Origin: Topomyia yanbarensis | Lineage: Eukaryota > Arthropoda > Insecta > Diptera > Culicidae | Assembly: GCF_030247195.1 (NCBI RefSeq) | Contig: NC_080670.1 | Coordinates: forward strand, 34,520,497-34,584,496 | Direction of reading: 5' to 3' | Length of the DNA stretch: 64,000 nucleotides | Part shown: positions 23,488 through 34,330 of the stretch, in pieces | How positions within the stretch are numbered: position 1 is the stretch's first letter | How the letters are laid out: the number at the start of each line of letters is the position of its first letter | Notes under the pieces: generated by a model | Databases searched by the model: none | Told to the model about the DNA's origin: nothing | The model's input: only the letters and a program-made list of their open reading frames with translations | Position numbers and translations under genes: made by a program

Positions 23488-23645
23488 TGGAGTTTCAATT
23501 GGCGTCAGACATCGATTTCCGTCATCTACTTGTCAAATTTCCACATTTTTTGGGTTACAGATAAATTTGCACAACCGTAAGTCGCCATCTTGGAATTCAA
23601 AATAGCATAGATTTTCGTCATCTACTCGTCAAACCCGTTTCTAAA
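23488..23645. repeat. two-copy direct repeat
   Basis: Units around 23488-23540 and 23581-23640 share GCCAT(T/C)TTGGA, then GATTT(C/T)CGTCATCTACT, then GTCAAA. A non-coding tandem remnant. Confidence 0.6.
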
Positions 23646-23725
23646 AATATTAAGTATATTGTTAGCTTTGCGGAGGATTACATATTTCACTCATCTTAAT
23701 TCTTTGAAATGCTACCGCAGACATA

Positions 23726-23864
23726 ACACTCGAAAACAATGCTTCGCCCGCTTCAACGGTCATTTTAAATATATTTGTAGTTGGGACTGTGGCCACATTT
23801 GCAATTATGGCACCACTGGAATATGAATAAGCATATGGGGGATAGATCACTAGTGAAAAATTAT
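23726..23864 (-). repeat. dispersed repeat C, copy 1, possible coding origin
   Basis: It matches 41910-42035 in the same orientation (ACACTCGAAAACAATG, GACTGTGG, ATCACTAGTGAAA and others). Both copies are open on the minus strand and give related peptides (PPYAYSYSSGAI here, PPYASEYVSDAI there). A conserved frame in two diverged copies suggests a fragment of a retroelement or other ORF. The family is not recognised. Confidence 0.5.
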
Positions 23865-24082
23865 TCCCAAACCCGAGGGGTAACCCATCCGCAAATGAGT
23901 GTTCTGATAAAAATGCCGGATCAATGTTTGAGGGAATTCCCTCATAGTATTATGTCTGCTAGTCTGTGATGCTACCAAGATATCACTGATTACATATTAA
24001 CACCTGAATTTCAAGTAATTTTTCGATGACATAGAACAACGAAATAGTTTATGCAACTCAATTCCAGGCGCCTCAATCAGTA

Positions 24083-24891
24083 GGGGAACCCGGGGCTATT
24101 CGGACTAACCAAAGCAAATCGCCTTTTTGGAGGATAGATGTGAAAGAATTTATCGGTCCAATGACGTAATTGTTAGTTTGAAACCTCAGCTAAATTTTGG
24201 TGCCAAAAAAGTTCATTTGTACCACTCCATGGCAGCGCTAGACGACGATTTGCAAAACTCTACGTTTTTCCATCCTTTTACAATGTAGGGGTAATTCGGA
24301 CATCCCTAAGGGGTAATTCTGACTGTCAATTTTTTTTTGGTTGCAATGGAATTTTGTTTACCTATGGAAACTCCTTAAAAAGCAAAAACAAAATGTGTAT
24401 CAAAAACTTAATCTGGTTAGTCACAGCCGTCGATTGGCACATCGTGTATTTTTTTTTTGCTGTGGTGTGCGCAATCGTGTGCGTAGCGGCGAGCCGCTAA
24501 ACGGTGGTTGATGGAATAGGCGGTCCGAATAGCGCCGTACGCTCATATCGCACAAAAGTGGTGAGCGTCTTTAAAATATCTGTGTTTTCACCCAAACAAA
24601 AATTATTCCATAAAATAGGACCCTCAAGCTTTCCAAAACACTTACCTGTTATTTTGTTCACTTTTATTTGTTGTTTTAATCATGGTTTTACCATTACAAC
24701 GATTTTTGTTTTGAGGATGGCGAAAAAATGAAACACGTTCTATCTCCTTTCTAAAAAAACAAAGAGCTGTCAAAATTAATGTTTGGAATAGCGCTTTAAC
24801 GGATATGTACTAGTCATAAAGTCTCACGATTTTCGGAAAAAAACGAGGTGGTCCGAATTACCCCCACGGTCGTAATAGTCCCGGGTCTCCC
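24083..24891. mobile_element. pogo-like non-autonomous element
   Basis: The ends read GGGGAACCCGGGGCTATTCG (left) and, inverted, GGGAGACCCGGGACTATT (right). TA flanks both sides (24081-24082 and 24892-24893). The motif GGGGTAATTCGGAC or its variant recurs inside. There is no transposase frame. The GGGGA-AC-GGG start resembles the ends of the complete pogo element at 36797, which suggests cross-mobilisation. Confidence 0.75.
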
Positions 24892-24988
24892 TATAAATCA
24901 AATACTTAAACTTTAAGCAGGTTGCAGATCTTACGGCATTTATTCCATGTTAACCTGGATGACCCAGAGCCTCACATAAAATGTACAC

Positions 24989-26161
24989 TTAGACTGCCCA
25001 GAAAAATAATGAATTTTTGAAAACTCAATCGGCCCACTCCTGATTCGATTCCTAGTCCCACCAGGAGTACTTGCTCCAAATTTGAAGCAAATCGGACAAG
25101 TCTAGCTACCGGACCAACGTGCCTGAAGTTTGTATGGGATTTTTCGGCTACTTACATGGAGAAAACCCACTAACTCGCATTTTTGCCGCTAGGTGGCACT
25201 GTGTGTATCGTATTATCACTGTAAGTGAAAATAAGAAAGATAATTTAATTATATACAACTTTGTTGAAGACTGCTTGTGAATCCGGCTTTGTTAAAAGAA
25301 GTAATTACACTTTTAACGAAGTGATGTCCGAGTCAGTTTTGCATGGGGCCTAGCAGTGCATGGTTGTGTATCAGTACTCGATTCACACGAACTATGCATT
25401 TTTGTGACATAATCGATAGGTTGAGCTGAATAGTATGTTCAGAAGAATTATACCACAAAATACGAGTTATATTTTGGTTGAAAAATTTTAGTTCCGACTG
25501 TGACCCCATAGAGGGCACCAACACTAACTTTTCGTAGAAGAGAGATAGAATATCAAGATGTTCGGAAAAATTATTGCAAAATGCTTGTTCTACAACTTTG
25601 TAGAAGACACCTAATTTCTATCTCTTTCCGTTGAAAAGTTAATGTTGGCGCCCTCTATGCGGTAAAATGTGGAACTAAAATTTTCTAACCAAAACATGGC
25701 TCGTATTATTTACTACAATTCTTCTGAACATACCAAGGAGCTAAATCTTACGATTATTTCACAAAAAAGTTTAGTTCGCGCGAACCGAGTACTGATACAC
25801 AACCACGCACTGCTAGGCCCCATGCAAAACTGACTCAGACATCACTTCACTAAAAGTTTAATAACTTCTTTTAACAAAGCCAAATTCACTAGCAGTCTTC
25901 GGCAAAGTTGTAGACAATTAAATTATCTTTCTTATTTTCACTTACAGTGATAATACCATACATACAGTGCCACTTAGCGGTAAAAAACGAGTTAGTGAGT
26001 TTTCTCCATTTAAATTGTCGAAAAATCCCATACAAACTTCAGGCACGTTGGTCGGCTAGACTTGTCCGATTTGCTTCAAATTTGGTGCAAGTACTCCTGG
26101 TGGGACTAGGAATCGAATCAGGTGTGGGTCAATAGGGGTCATTTTTTTCCTGTCACTCTAA
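24989..26161. mobile_element. 1.17-kb fold-back element, ~555-bp arms
   Basis: Virtually the whole element is an inverted repeat with its axis near 25580. Landmarks on each arm are CGATTCCTAGTCCCACCAGG against CCTGGTGGGACTAGGAATCG, and GGGGCCTAGCAGTGCATGGT against its counterpart near 25810. The outermost TTAGA(C/G)TG is flanked by (A)TGTACAC on both sides, a 7-9 bp duplication. It is non-coding, and ORFs in the arms mirror each other. A relic of the same family is at 8192-8250. Confidence 0.88.
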
Positions 26162-26440
26162 TGTACACCCTAATTGAATTCTATGGGCATTCATGAAGAT
26201 GCATCTCATTCCCAAACTTCAAAGAGCCCGCTTTTTACGTTAGTTAATCTTAAGGCCTGCATTTCGAAGTTTTCTGTTGAGAAGAGCATTAACCTCAAAA
26301 ATTCAACTTGGGTCAATTAAGAACCATGATTGGTATGTACCGCTACAAAAACTGTGGATAAATCACTGGTTGGCTACGCAGGTTTTAAGGCTTGAACTTC
26401 AGATAACCTAGAATCTCATATAAATTTTACACATTCAATT

Positions 26441-26990
26441 TGGTGTCCGGTCATTTGACCGAATGCTGTTTGGCTGAACACTATTCAAGAGTTATTTGCC
26501 CGAATGTAATACTTTCAAAAATGGCCATCCTATTTGACTAAATCTTATGCGATATGCCCTAATTAGAAAGGAATATGATTTGTTTGTCTTATATTGAATA
26601 CTGTTTATTCTTGAATTTACAATTTTTGTTATTTTGTTTGATGATGATTATCGATGTTTTTCGGCCCGATCAAAAAACACAAACGTATGACCAGATCACC
26701 CGGATGCTCTTTAGGAGTGGTTTCTTTATTTACGTATTTACGTACACATTGAACGAAACGAAAAAAATCAATGAAATAGTGACATTCCGTTTAATTGCCT
26801 TTGGCCAACTTGCATTCGGTTAGCTAGTATTCGGCTATATGGCATTCAGTCAAAAGGCAATCGGTCGAATGACATACATCCAATCGGCCCTTTCGGCCTA
26901 ACAGTTTTGACCCTTCCGGCCAAATGGCATTCTGCTGAATGACCCATTCGGCCAAACGGCATTCGATCCAATGGCTTCCGGCCAATTCAC
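26441..26990. mobile_element. small minisatellite-ended element
   Basis: It starts TGGTGTCCGGTCATTTGACC, like the 15057 element. The left arm has decayed units (GACCGAATGCTGTTTGGC). The right arm (about 26780-26985) has about twelve units of GGC(C)AATGGCATTCGG type. The 9-bp direct repeat CATTCAATT at 26432-26440 and 26991-26999 is a good target duplication. Non-coding. Confidence 0.7.
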
Positions 26991-27171
26991 CATTCAATTC
27001 AACTCTATTACTCCCTATAAATATGTACCACAACCACACACTTTCAAGCAGACCTATCTGCAAAGCAAAGTCTTATGGGACTGTACCGAAACACTGGCAC
27101 CAATCTCTAGGGCGATGTATATCGTGTGGCGATGGCAAAGATTAGACTTCCCTTGACCCCTCAGAAAAGGT

Positions 27172-27356
27172 TCCGGGGGCGAGCATTGCTTAGCTGGTAA
27201 ATCGGTTGGCTTGTACTCAGCTCACGTGGGTTCGATTCTCAACCCCGCAAATAGAGCTGGAAATTTTTCTAAAGAGGTTTTTCCAACTCGAAAAAGAGGC
27301 GAATGGTCCTATGGTTAAAACCTCCATAACCGAAATAAATCAAAAATAATAATAAT
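27172..27356 (+). mobile_element. tRNA-derived SINE
   Basis: The head contains a pol III A-box-like TTAGCTGGTAAATCGG and a B box GGTTCGATTCT spaced as in a tRNA. A body of about 110 bp follows, with an A-rich tail AAATCAAAAATAATAATAAT. The exact 9-bp duplication AGAAAAGGT lies at 27163-27171 and 27357-27365. It resembles the tRNA-related SINE class of Aedes (Feilai-like by style only). Confidence 0.88.
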
Positions 27357-27397
27357 AGAAAAGGTACCCTGACAAACTAAAGATTATCGTAGATGGG

Positions 27398-27739
27398 TTG
27401 CTCCAGATGCAGGTTCCAACGATATGGTCAATTATATCGTACGGCAAAGTAGTGCGGGATAGCACTGAAATGGTACAAGATTCCAACGAGGAACTGGTAG
27501 AAGTGTCGAACGTTTGTAAAGTTCATATAGTATCCGGATCGGATGCAATCTTCAATATCGCATTGAGATCGTCAATCCAGCCAATCCAGGTCATGTTCAG
27601 GAAGGAGCTCCAAATATTTCTAGATGAGGGTTACTTCCATGACAGATGTAAGTGCTGTTATCAATATCAAGTGAGTCATCTGAGGATACTTTGTCGTAGA
27701 GACCTATATGCTTGTTCGGGAAACTTCATAGTAGGATAA
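27398..27739 (+). CDS. unrecognised 113-codon ORF
   Basis: The frame has no stop for 113 codons and a Cys-containing stretch near its end (DRCKCCYQYQVSHLRILC). It lies directly downstream of the SINE and upstream of a LINE tail relic, so it may be part of the same decayed retroelement. I could not assign a domain. Confidence 0.25.
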   Translation: MLQMQVPTIWSIISYGKVVRDSTEMVQDSNEELVEVSNVCKVHIVSGSDAIFNIALRSSIQPIQVMFRKELQIFLDEGYFHDRCKCCYQYQVSHLRILCRRDLYACSGNFIVG

Positions 27740-28028
27740 TCGACTCCGACATTTACGGGGAGCGATTACGGTTTGTTGTAAACCAGATCGGAATTGGGAA
27801 AAAAAGTCTATAGAGGGTGCTATTAGGACAGTGATTCAAAGAACCGAAACGGCGCTCAAGCAGAGGGGAAGGAAAAATTGAATATTGCGTCGAGCTGAGA
27901 TGCCATTGTTGAATCACAGCTTTTTTCCAGAGCCAGTTTACAAGACAAACTGGGGAAAAATCGGTTAGAATCTCGCCAGGAGTCCAACAAGACTCTATCC
28001 TTGGTATAACACTCCGTAATGGAACGTA

Positions 28029-28134
28029 GTCATGGTCATGATTGCTCCAGACAGTACTCTCATCGGTTCGGGCACGCCTCTTTATTCATCTGTCCAGAGT
28101 GTGGAAATAATCTAAAACATTGCAGTACGTTGTC
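28029..28134 (+). pseudogene. LINE ORF2 C-terminal relic (R1-like Cys motif)
   Basis: Translation gives SHGHDCSRQYSHRFGHASLF, then CPECGNNLKHC. The order GHxC, RFGHA, CPxC...HC is characteristic of the C-terminal zinc motif of R1/Jockey-group LINE ORF2 proteins. The frame is broken both sides and no reverse transcriptase motif was recovered upstream. A dead fragment. Confidence 0.6.
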
Positions 28135-28190
28135 CTTGCCTGTCTTAGATTCGCAGACACGCGACGAGAGATGCGTTCATTTAGCGTAGA

Positions 28191-28400
28191 GTAGCGGTTC
28201 TCAACCTTGTTTACATCGTGGGCCCCTTTAAAATCACCTTGAGTGGTTGCGGACCCCTTGGAAAGCAGCCTGAGTGGTTGTTGATCCCCACGGTTTACCA
28301 TCGATTTTGTATGCTGTCAATATATTATTTTCAGTCCGTGACGAAAAAATTCAAATTTCAAAATTTATCAGTAAAAAATATTTTTCTTCGCGGACCCCCA
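28191..28400. mobile_element. possible hAT-type element end
   Basis: GTAGCGGTTCTCAACCTTG followed by GTGGGCCCC and repeated GCGGACCCCTTGG resembles hAT terminal and subterminal sequence (CAGNGGTTCTCAACC type). The opposite end and target duplication were not found. Confidence 0.4.
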
Positions 28401-28479
28401 GACATCCTCTTATGAAAGTGCACGTCATCAATGAAAACGTGCCGTGTGAGTTACCAATAAATTAATTTAAGATGTTGTT

Positions 28480-28680
28480 GAAGTAGATAATCGAAAAAAA
28501 AAACATAATGGCAAAAGAGAAGGAAAAAGAATCCAAAAAATGCTCGAAAGGGAAAACGTGATCGTCGCACAGCTAAGCAACCACGTAAGCAGGAATGCAC
28601 AACTTCAATTCCACACTCTGGCGACGACGAGGACACCACGCAAGTACAACGACAGAGACAGCTGCTAGAAATTTTTTTTT
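28480..28680 (+). other. coding-like fragment next to poly-T
   Basis: AT-poor stretch in an AT-rich setting. A frame from about 28555 reads KRDRRTAKQPRKQECTTS and on through GDDEDTTQVQRQRQLLE, then meets a 14-T run. An earlier frame encodes AKEKEKESKKC. It could be a processed-gene fragment. Not recognised. Confidence 0.25.
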
Positions 28681-28734
28681 TTTCATCATTTCCTTCCGCG
28701 GTTTCATGATTTTTCAACTTCATTTGCCACATAA

Positions 28735-29209
28735 TTTTCTTACCTGAATGACGTCAATGGATTGCATTTATTATTTGTGTTATTAATTTTTAAATAATCT
28801 GCAGTATTAATACTTTTCAAATAAAACTTGAACCGCCGATATTCTAGAGGTGTACATTGTTTTATTTAACCTTGAATATAGTGACCTATCGTACTCCCAG
28901 ATTTTAAAAACATCGGAAAAGTACCTTCGCCTTATTGGATATAGCTTAAACATTTTTTTGCCAGGCATAGTTTTCTTATCTTAAAGATGCAAAGTTTGCC
29001 AGAATAAAAATATATTTTTTTGAAAATTTTGCCCTGGAAGAAAAATTTCTATAGAGAGTGCTACATCTAGGGACTAAAAAAGAATATTTTAATTGGTTCT
29101 GTTGCTTAACATGAATGAAAAATCTATATCTAGATTTTGTCTATTTCCCTATTTTGTCAGCCTAGGGGTTGGTAAACAAACGGGTCTTCATTGTATTACA
29201 ATTATTTTG
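28735..29209. other. unassigned AT-rich sequence
   Basis: No gene or bounded repeat recognised. Confidence 0.5.
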
Positions 29210-31870
29210 GTTAATTGAACTAAACAAAAATAACAAAAAACCGAAAAAGTAGAATTGACTAATGTATAAAAATTACAAAAAAACTGACTGCAAATGTAAC
29301 AAAAATAGCAAGATCACCAATACTATTTAAAATATCGTAACAAGCAAAATTAGCAAAAATATTAAGAATCATAAAATAATATTATAGAATAAACAGTAAC
29401 AGACGGCAAAAAATGAAATATTGTAAATAGCAAGAAATTAACAACAATACATTTAGCAAAAATAACTAACATATCAAAATAGCAGAATAGCAGAACAGAA
29501 AATAACAAAAAATAGTAGAAATAGTCAAGATAACCAATGTAGCCAAAATAACAAAAAGGATCAAGCAGAATAAGATGGTAAAAAATTTTAAATAATAAAG
29601 AAGTAAAAATATCAGAAATTGAGGCAGGAATAGGGAAAATAACAGAAATGTCTAAAATATTAATTATATAAAAATAGCAAAACCATCAAATAGAGCAGAA
29701 ATGCAGAAAAAATAGCATAGTACAAAAAGCAAAAATATGTAAATTTTGTAAAAATAGCGAAAGTTGCCAAAAAAAACAACGTGATCAAAAATATACAAAA
29801 CAATAAAAATCTCGAGGCTAGCACAAATAGCAGAAATCTGATAATAACAAAAAATGGAAAAGTAACAAGAATAATAAATCTGGTAAAAATACAAAAAAGT
29901 ACAAGCAAAATCAGTACAAATAAAAACATAGTTAAAGTAATAAAAATAGCTAATTATCAATCATAGCAAAAGTAGTAAACTTAGTAGCAAAAAATATATT
30001 GTAAATAGCAAAATTAACAACAACAGCAGTAGTAGCAGTAAGAACAACAAAAAAGAAAAAAATACTATAAATCAAAATAGCAAAATAAACTACAAAGCAA
30101 AAACTGTAGAAAAATGTCAACAATACCAATAATAGCTAAGATAGAGAACTAGAAAAAGCAGAATAAAATAAAAATAGCAGAATCCCCGCACAATAAATTG
30201 AAAATCGCAATCCAATAAAATAAAGTGAAAGAATAACCAGCGTGAACGGAAGCTAGCAAAAGTTGGAGCAGAAATTATCAAAAGTAGCAAAAAGCAAATA
30301 TAAAAAATAAACATAGCAAATCAAAAATATCCAAATGTGAAAAATGCAAAAAAAACAAGAAGAAATAAGGCATGAAAGTAGGATAGTCTGAATAAAAAAT
30401 AACAAAAATATGAAGTCACAATAATAAATTATAACAAAAATAAAACATAGGTAGTCAAAATAATAAAAACAATAACAACATCAAATAAGGTAAAGCAACA
30501 AAAATAGCAAAAATAGTAAAAATAACCATACATCAGCAAAATATTGAAAGAAAGCACAAGTAGCCAAAAACAGCAAGATTGGTATACAATATAGCAAAAA
30601 TAACAAAGGTAGCACAAATTGATAAAATGCAATACTGGCAAACAATATCATGTCATCAAAATAGCCTAGACAAAAATGGCAAAAATTCTAAAAAAATATT
30701 GTCAGAAGAAGAATGAAGGCGAGCGAAAGACAGAGGGAGAAAAACGCAAGATGTGAGGTTGCAAAAAAGGGCGAAAGACGAACGATGAAAGACGAAAGTT
30801 GCGACACAGAAAACGGAAGACCTAAGACAGGAGACAGATAGATGAAATACAGAAAAAAGACGACTTAAAGGAGAATAGTATAGCTAGTGTATCAATTTAT
30901 TAGGATTTTTAAAATGATATACTGCAGTTCGTGTTCAAATCATAAGTACGAATTATCGAAAATAGGAACATGTTAATCAAAAATATCTTAAATAATAAAA
31001 ACTTCAAAAGTACATAGCACAAATGACGAAAGTAGCATTAACAGAAATGTAATATTTATTAAAATGGCAAACTGCCAAAATTGTAAAAAAATAAGCAAAA
31101 AACAGTTCAAATAGCAAAAATACTTAAAACTAATAATTATTAAACATATCAAAAATATCAAAGTTCACCAAAATAGCAAAAAATAAAATCAAGCTATCAA
31201 AATTAGCAACAATAATCATATTAGTATATGTAGCAAGAACAGCAAGAAAGCTATAGTATTAGATGAAAATATAAACGAAGAAGCAAAAAGAGAGCATAAA
31301 TATCAAAAGTATCAATAATATTCAAATAAGAAAACTAGAAAAAGCGTAACTAGCAAAAGTAGCTGAAGCACAAAACAATAGTTTAAAAATCGCAAAACAA
31401 AACATTGGCAAAATCAGAAAGAAAAATAGCATAAAGTGCGAAAATTGGTGAAAGTAGTAAAAAGTAAATATATAAAAATACAAAATCACACAAAATAGTG
31501 AAATTGGAAAAATACAAAACGCATCAGAAGAAGGATGGTCTGAATCAATAACAATAACAGCAAAATCAACCGAAATAGCAAAAATAAATAATGGCACAAA
31601 AAAAAAAGCAGAAGGGTAAAAAAAACATAACGACAGCAATATCATAAAAACAAACCAAAATGAGAAAAAATAGCAGAAATAGCAGAACAGTAAAAATAAC
31701 CAAACAGCTAAGTAGCTAAAAAGCAGAAACAGTAAGGATGGTATAAAGAAAAATTTGTAAAAATAGCAAAAGTAGTAAAATTTGGTAAAATGCAATAATA
31801 GCCAATAATATCATAACAGCAAAGAAAGGACAATAACAAACATATCAGAAACAGCAAAATTTACCTCAAG
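29210..31870. repeat. A-rich 9-bp-type array, (AAAAATAGC)n, degenerate
   Basis: About 2.6 kb in which the plus strand is dominated by AAAATAGCAAAAATAG-like units with very few T runs. The commonest spacing is 9-10 bp. Because 9 bp is three codons, the minus strand shows several long Phe/Tyr/Cys/Leu-rich frames (for example 31322-31795 and 29664-29960). These are artefacts of the repeat, not proteins. The array is interrupted at 30705-30960 by repeat D. Confidence 0.85.
30705..30960 (+). repeat. dispersed repeat D, copy 1 (GAAAGAC-rich)
   Basis: A purine-rich run (GGCGAGCGAAAGACAGAGGG, then GAAAGACGAAAG) followed by TATACTGCAGTTCGTGTTCAA. It matches 33345-33575 in order and orientation. Non-coding. 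Confidence 0.8.
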
Positions 31871-31947
31871 GCAAAAATCAGCCCGGGGACAACTTGACAG
31901 CTCCCATATATTGAACTCATAAACAAATTTTGTGGTGATTTGGTGAT

Positions 31948-32206
31948 GCAGAGATGCCAGGTACTTTTTTCAAATGTCTGCGATAATAATTTTAAAAGTC
32001 TGGGAAGAACAAAAAATGTCGAAAGCTAGTGTAACCAAAAGCCTTTATATTCAAAAATCTGCAAATATCTGCAACCAAACTAAGAAATCTGCAAATATCT
32101 GCAACCAAACTAAAAAATCTGCAAATATCTGCGTCATCGAAAAAATCTGCAGCTTAAATTAAAAGTCTGCCAATTTGCAGACTTGTCTGCAAATCTGGCA
32201 TCTCTG
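31948..32206. mobile_element. hAT-type MITE
   Basis: The ends CAGAGATGCCAG and CTGGCATCTCTG are inverted repeats flanked by an exact 8-bp duplication, TGGTGATG (31940-31947 and 32207-32214). Both features are diagnostic of hAT elements. Inside are three tandem units of about 28 bp containing CTGCAAATATCTGCAACC. A related left end begins at 63731. No transposase. Confidence 0.9.
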
Positions 32207-32214
32207 TGGTGATG

Positions 32215-33344
32215 TCATGGCGGCTCGAATGGAGCAAAATTTGAAAAAGGCGCATACCATTTATTATTTTCCACATCTGTAAAAAATAAACAATTTAAGC
32301 ATTTCTATCATCAAATATATTTCGCTGTTTAAATTAGAAGCTGTCCTTATTCTGCCATAACTAAACAAAAACATAGATTCCATTTTGATTTAAAAAAATC
32401 CAAAATAAAATAAATTCGATTTTCGGAAATACAAAAAGATGACTTTCAAAATCAAGCCACTTCCACTTATATTGGAATTTCCGAAAATCTTCCGGATCGA
32501 ATCAACATCGCCTCATACATGAAATCCTTCGGTAGATGCCGTTCCGTTAGGTTTCTATCAGTCTGCCGAGCCGAGTAAAACGCCAGAATAATTCTGAAGG
32601 GAAAACCAAAACCATTGCAATATCTTCCGGACAGAATTATTGCAAAAGTCGAACAAAAATCTGGCGGGAATCGAATAAAATTGTACATTCCTGGCAGCAT
32701 TCTTGCTGAAACCGGTTTGCTGCCAGAATTCTGATAAAAGCACACAAATTCCATTCAAAACAAATTTTGTTAAATAGGTAGAAAATCCTACATATATTCT
32801 TTATCTTCCGGATCATAATACTAGAATTCTTAACGTTCTTAATGAACTTGAAACAAGATGTTGTAGATTCACGAATTGTTAAGCTTGGTGATTTACTTTC
32901 ATTCACCAAAATATGTTTCATTTATATTTCTCAAGAAAAAGCACCAATGATTTACCGACTACAAACTTCACACCACAAGAAAACCAAAACATTTTTGGGA
33001 AGTAAGAAAGTCGGTTGCTAAAAACAACGACAGCTAAATTTATAATAAGATTTATGCAACTTTGCTGACGGTTTCCAGTTAGGGATACATTTATTCTCTA
33101 ATAATAGTTTTCTTTGTCCACATTTTGGAATACGCTTTTTCTAAATGTTGTTCTAGCCGCATTGATGGCGTTCATAACACACGTAACGAAACGCGCTTTT
33201 CTCTTGAAACTTTTTCGTTTCGTTGTTCGTGGCACTCGTACAGAGAAAGCATACTAGCGCCACCATCAAAGCGGTGGCACATATATGAAACAAGCACTAT
33301 CTGTCAAGTTGTCCCTGGGTTGGCAAAAGTAGCCAAAATGCAGT
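32215..33344. other. unassigned AT-rich sequence
   Basis: No supported gene. The residual AAAAGTAGCCAAAATGCAG at about 33326 resembles the A-rich array and precedes the second copy of repeat D. Confidence 0.5.
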
Positions 33345-33575
33345 TTTATTCAGAATAAGAATAACGGCGAGCGAAAGACAGGGCGGAAGACGTAAGATGG
33401 GAAGCGGAAAATGAAAAACGAAAGGTGAAAGACTTGATGGGAGACGTAAATCGAAACACAGAAAGCGGAAGACCCAGTACCGGAGACAGAAGAAGGCAGA
33501 TGAAAGACAGGAAACAGAACAGCATCACTAGATAGATATTTCAAACACTATACTACAGTTCGTGTTGAAATCGTC
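33345..33575 (+). repeat. dispersed repeat D, copy 2
   Basis: GGCGAGCGAAAGACAGGGCG, repeated GAAAGAC or GGAAGAC words, then CTATACTACAGTTCGTGTTG. The same order as 30705-30960. Confidence 0.8.
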
Positions 33576-33589
33576 CCGTTTTGAGTTCG

Positions 33590-34330
33590 CACAATTTTTT
33601 TGCTTCTCCCCTCTCAGAATATTGCCCTCCCCCCAGAAGAGTACCGGTTGTCGCGGGAAAAATCAGTCGCCAGTGCGCGAGTGCGAAACAAATATGAGTA
33701 CCCCACTCACTCTCTACTTTTGCTACTGCTAAACCCGTTGAGCGCGAACGGAAGAGTTCTGATGCTGTTACCCGGTGGTACCCGTACTTACTGATGGCAG
33801 GTACCCATGTACACACAACATGTCGCCACAAAGGCCCCGTCTGCTTTCCCGACCCGAGAGTGCATCGAGTTTTCATCGCCGTTTCGTCATCTCGGCTCAG
33901 TTGGAATTTTGCTCTCGTCGCTAGACAAAGGTGATTTTTCACGTAACTGTGAGTAAAAGCATCAATCCTGCGGAAGTGTTGACTGGCGTCGGGGGTCACC
34001 GCCACAGTCGGAGTTTTCCCTGCCAGATTTGTCACTAGTTGTTCTATCAGCTGCTTTTGCCGTTTGTGACGCTACCCCAGCGGTGGTAGAGAGTGCGTGC
34101 GGGTGGGAAAATCATCCCTTTGAGGTTGGTGTGAAAATAGCAAAAAAAGGAAAAAAAAGTGAAAGAGAACATAGCAAAGCGGAAATGCGGTACGCGGTCG
34201 GGTTGAAACGATCAGTTTAAATGCAAAGTGGTTGGTTTGCGTTTCTTCGTAAAACTTGTACCTATGGTCAATTTAATTGGTGCGACGGGGTTCCCATCGG
34301 ATCATCACACATTCACAGAGGAAGCTGCAT
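33590..34330. promoter_or_regulatory. CpG-richer patch, possible promoter/5' UTR
   Basis: It is less AT-rich and more CpG-dense than the surroundings and free of recognised transposons. CTCGGCTCAGTTGG at about 33890 contains an arthropod initiator-like TCAGT. The plus strand from about 34130 (GTGAAAATAGCAAAAAAAGG, then GTGAAAGAGAAC) resembles an insect 5' leader. A 160-codon minus frame (33553-34035) and a 63-codon plus frame (34029-34220) have no motifs. The call is tentative. Confidence 0.25.

Noticed and set aside
29660..31795. Long Phe/Tyr/Cys-rich minus-strand ORFs that look like membrane proteins
   Set aside because: They arise from the 9-bp A-rich repeat read in its T-rich strand. Frame openness follows from the period being a multiple of three.
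33553..34035. 160-codon minus-strand ORF
   Set aside because: No motif, no clear start context, and it overlaps the end of repeat D. Openness is explained by GC-richer composition.
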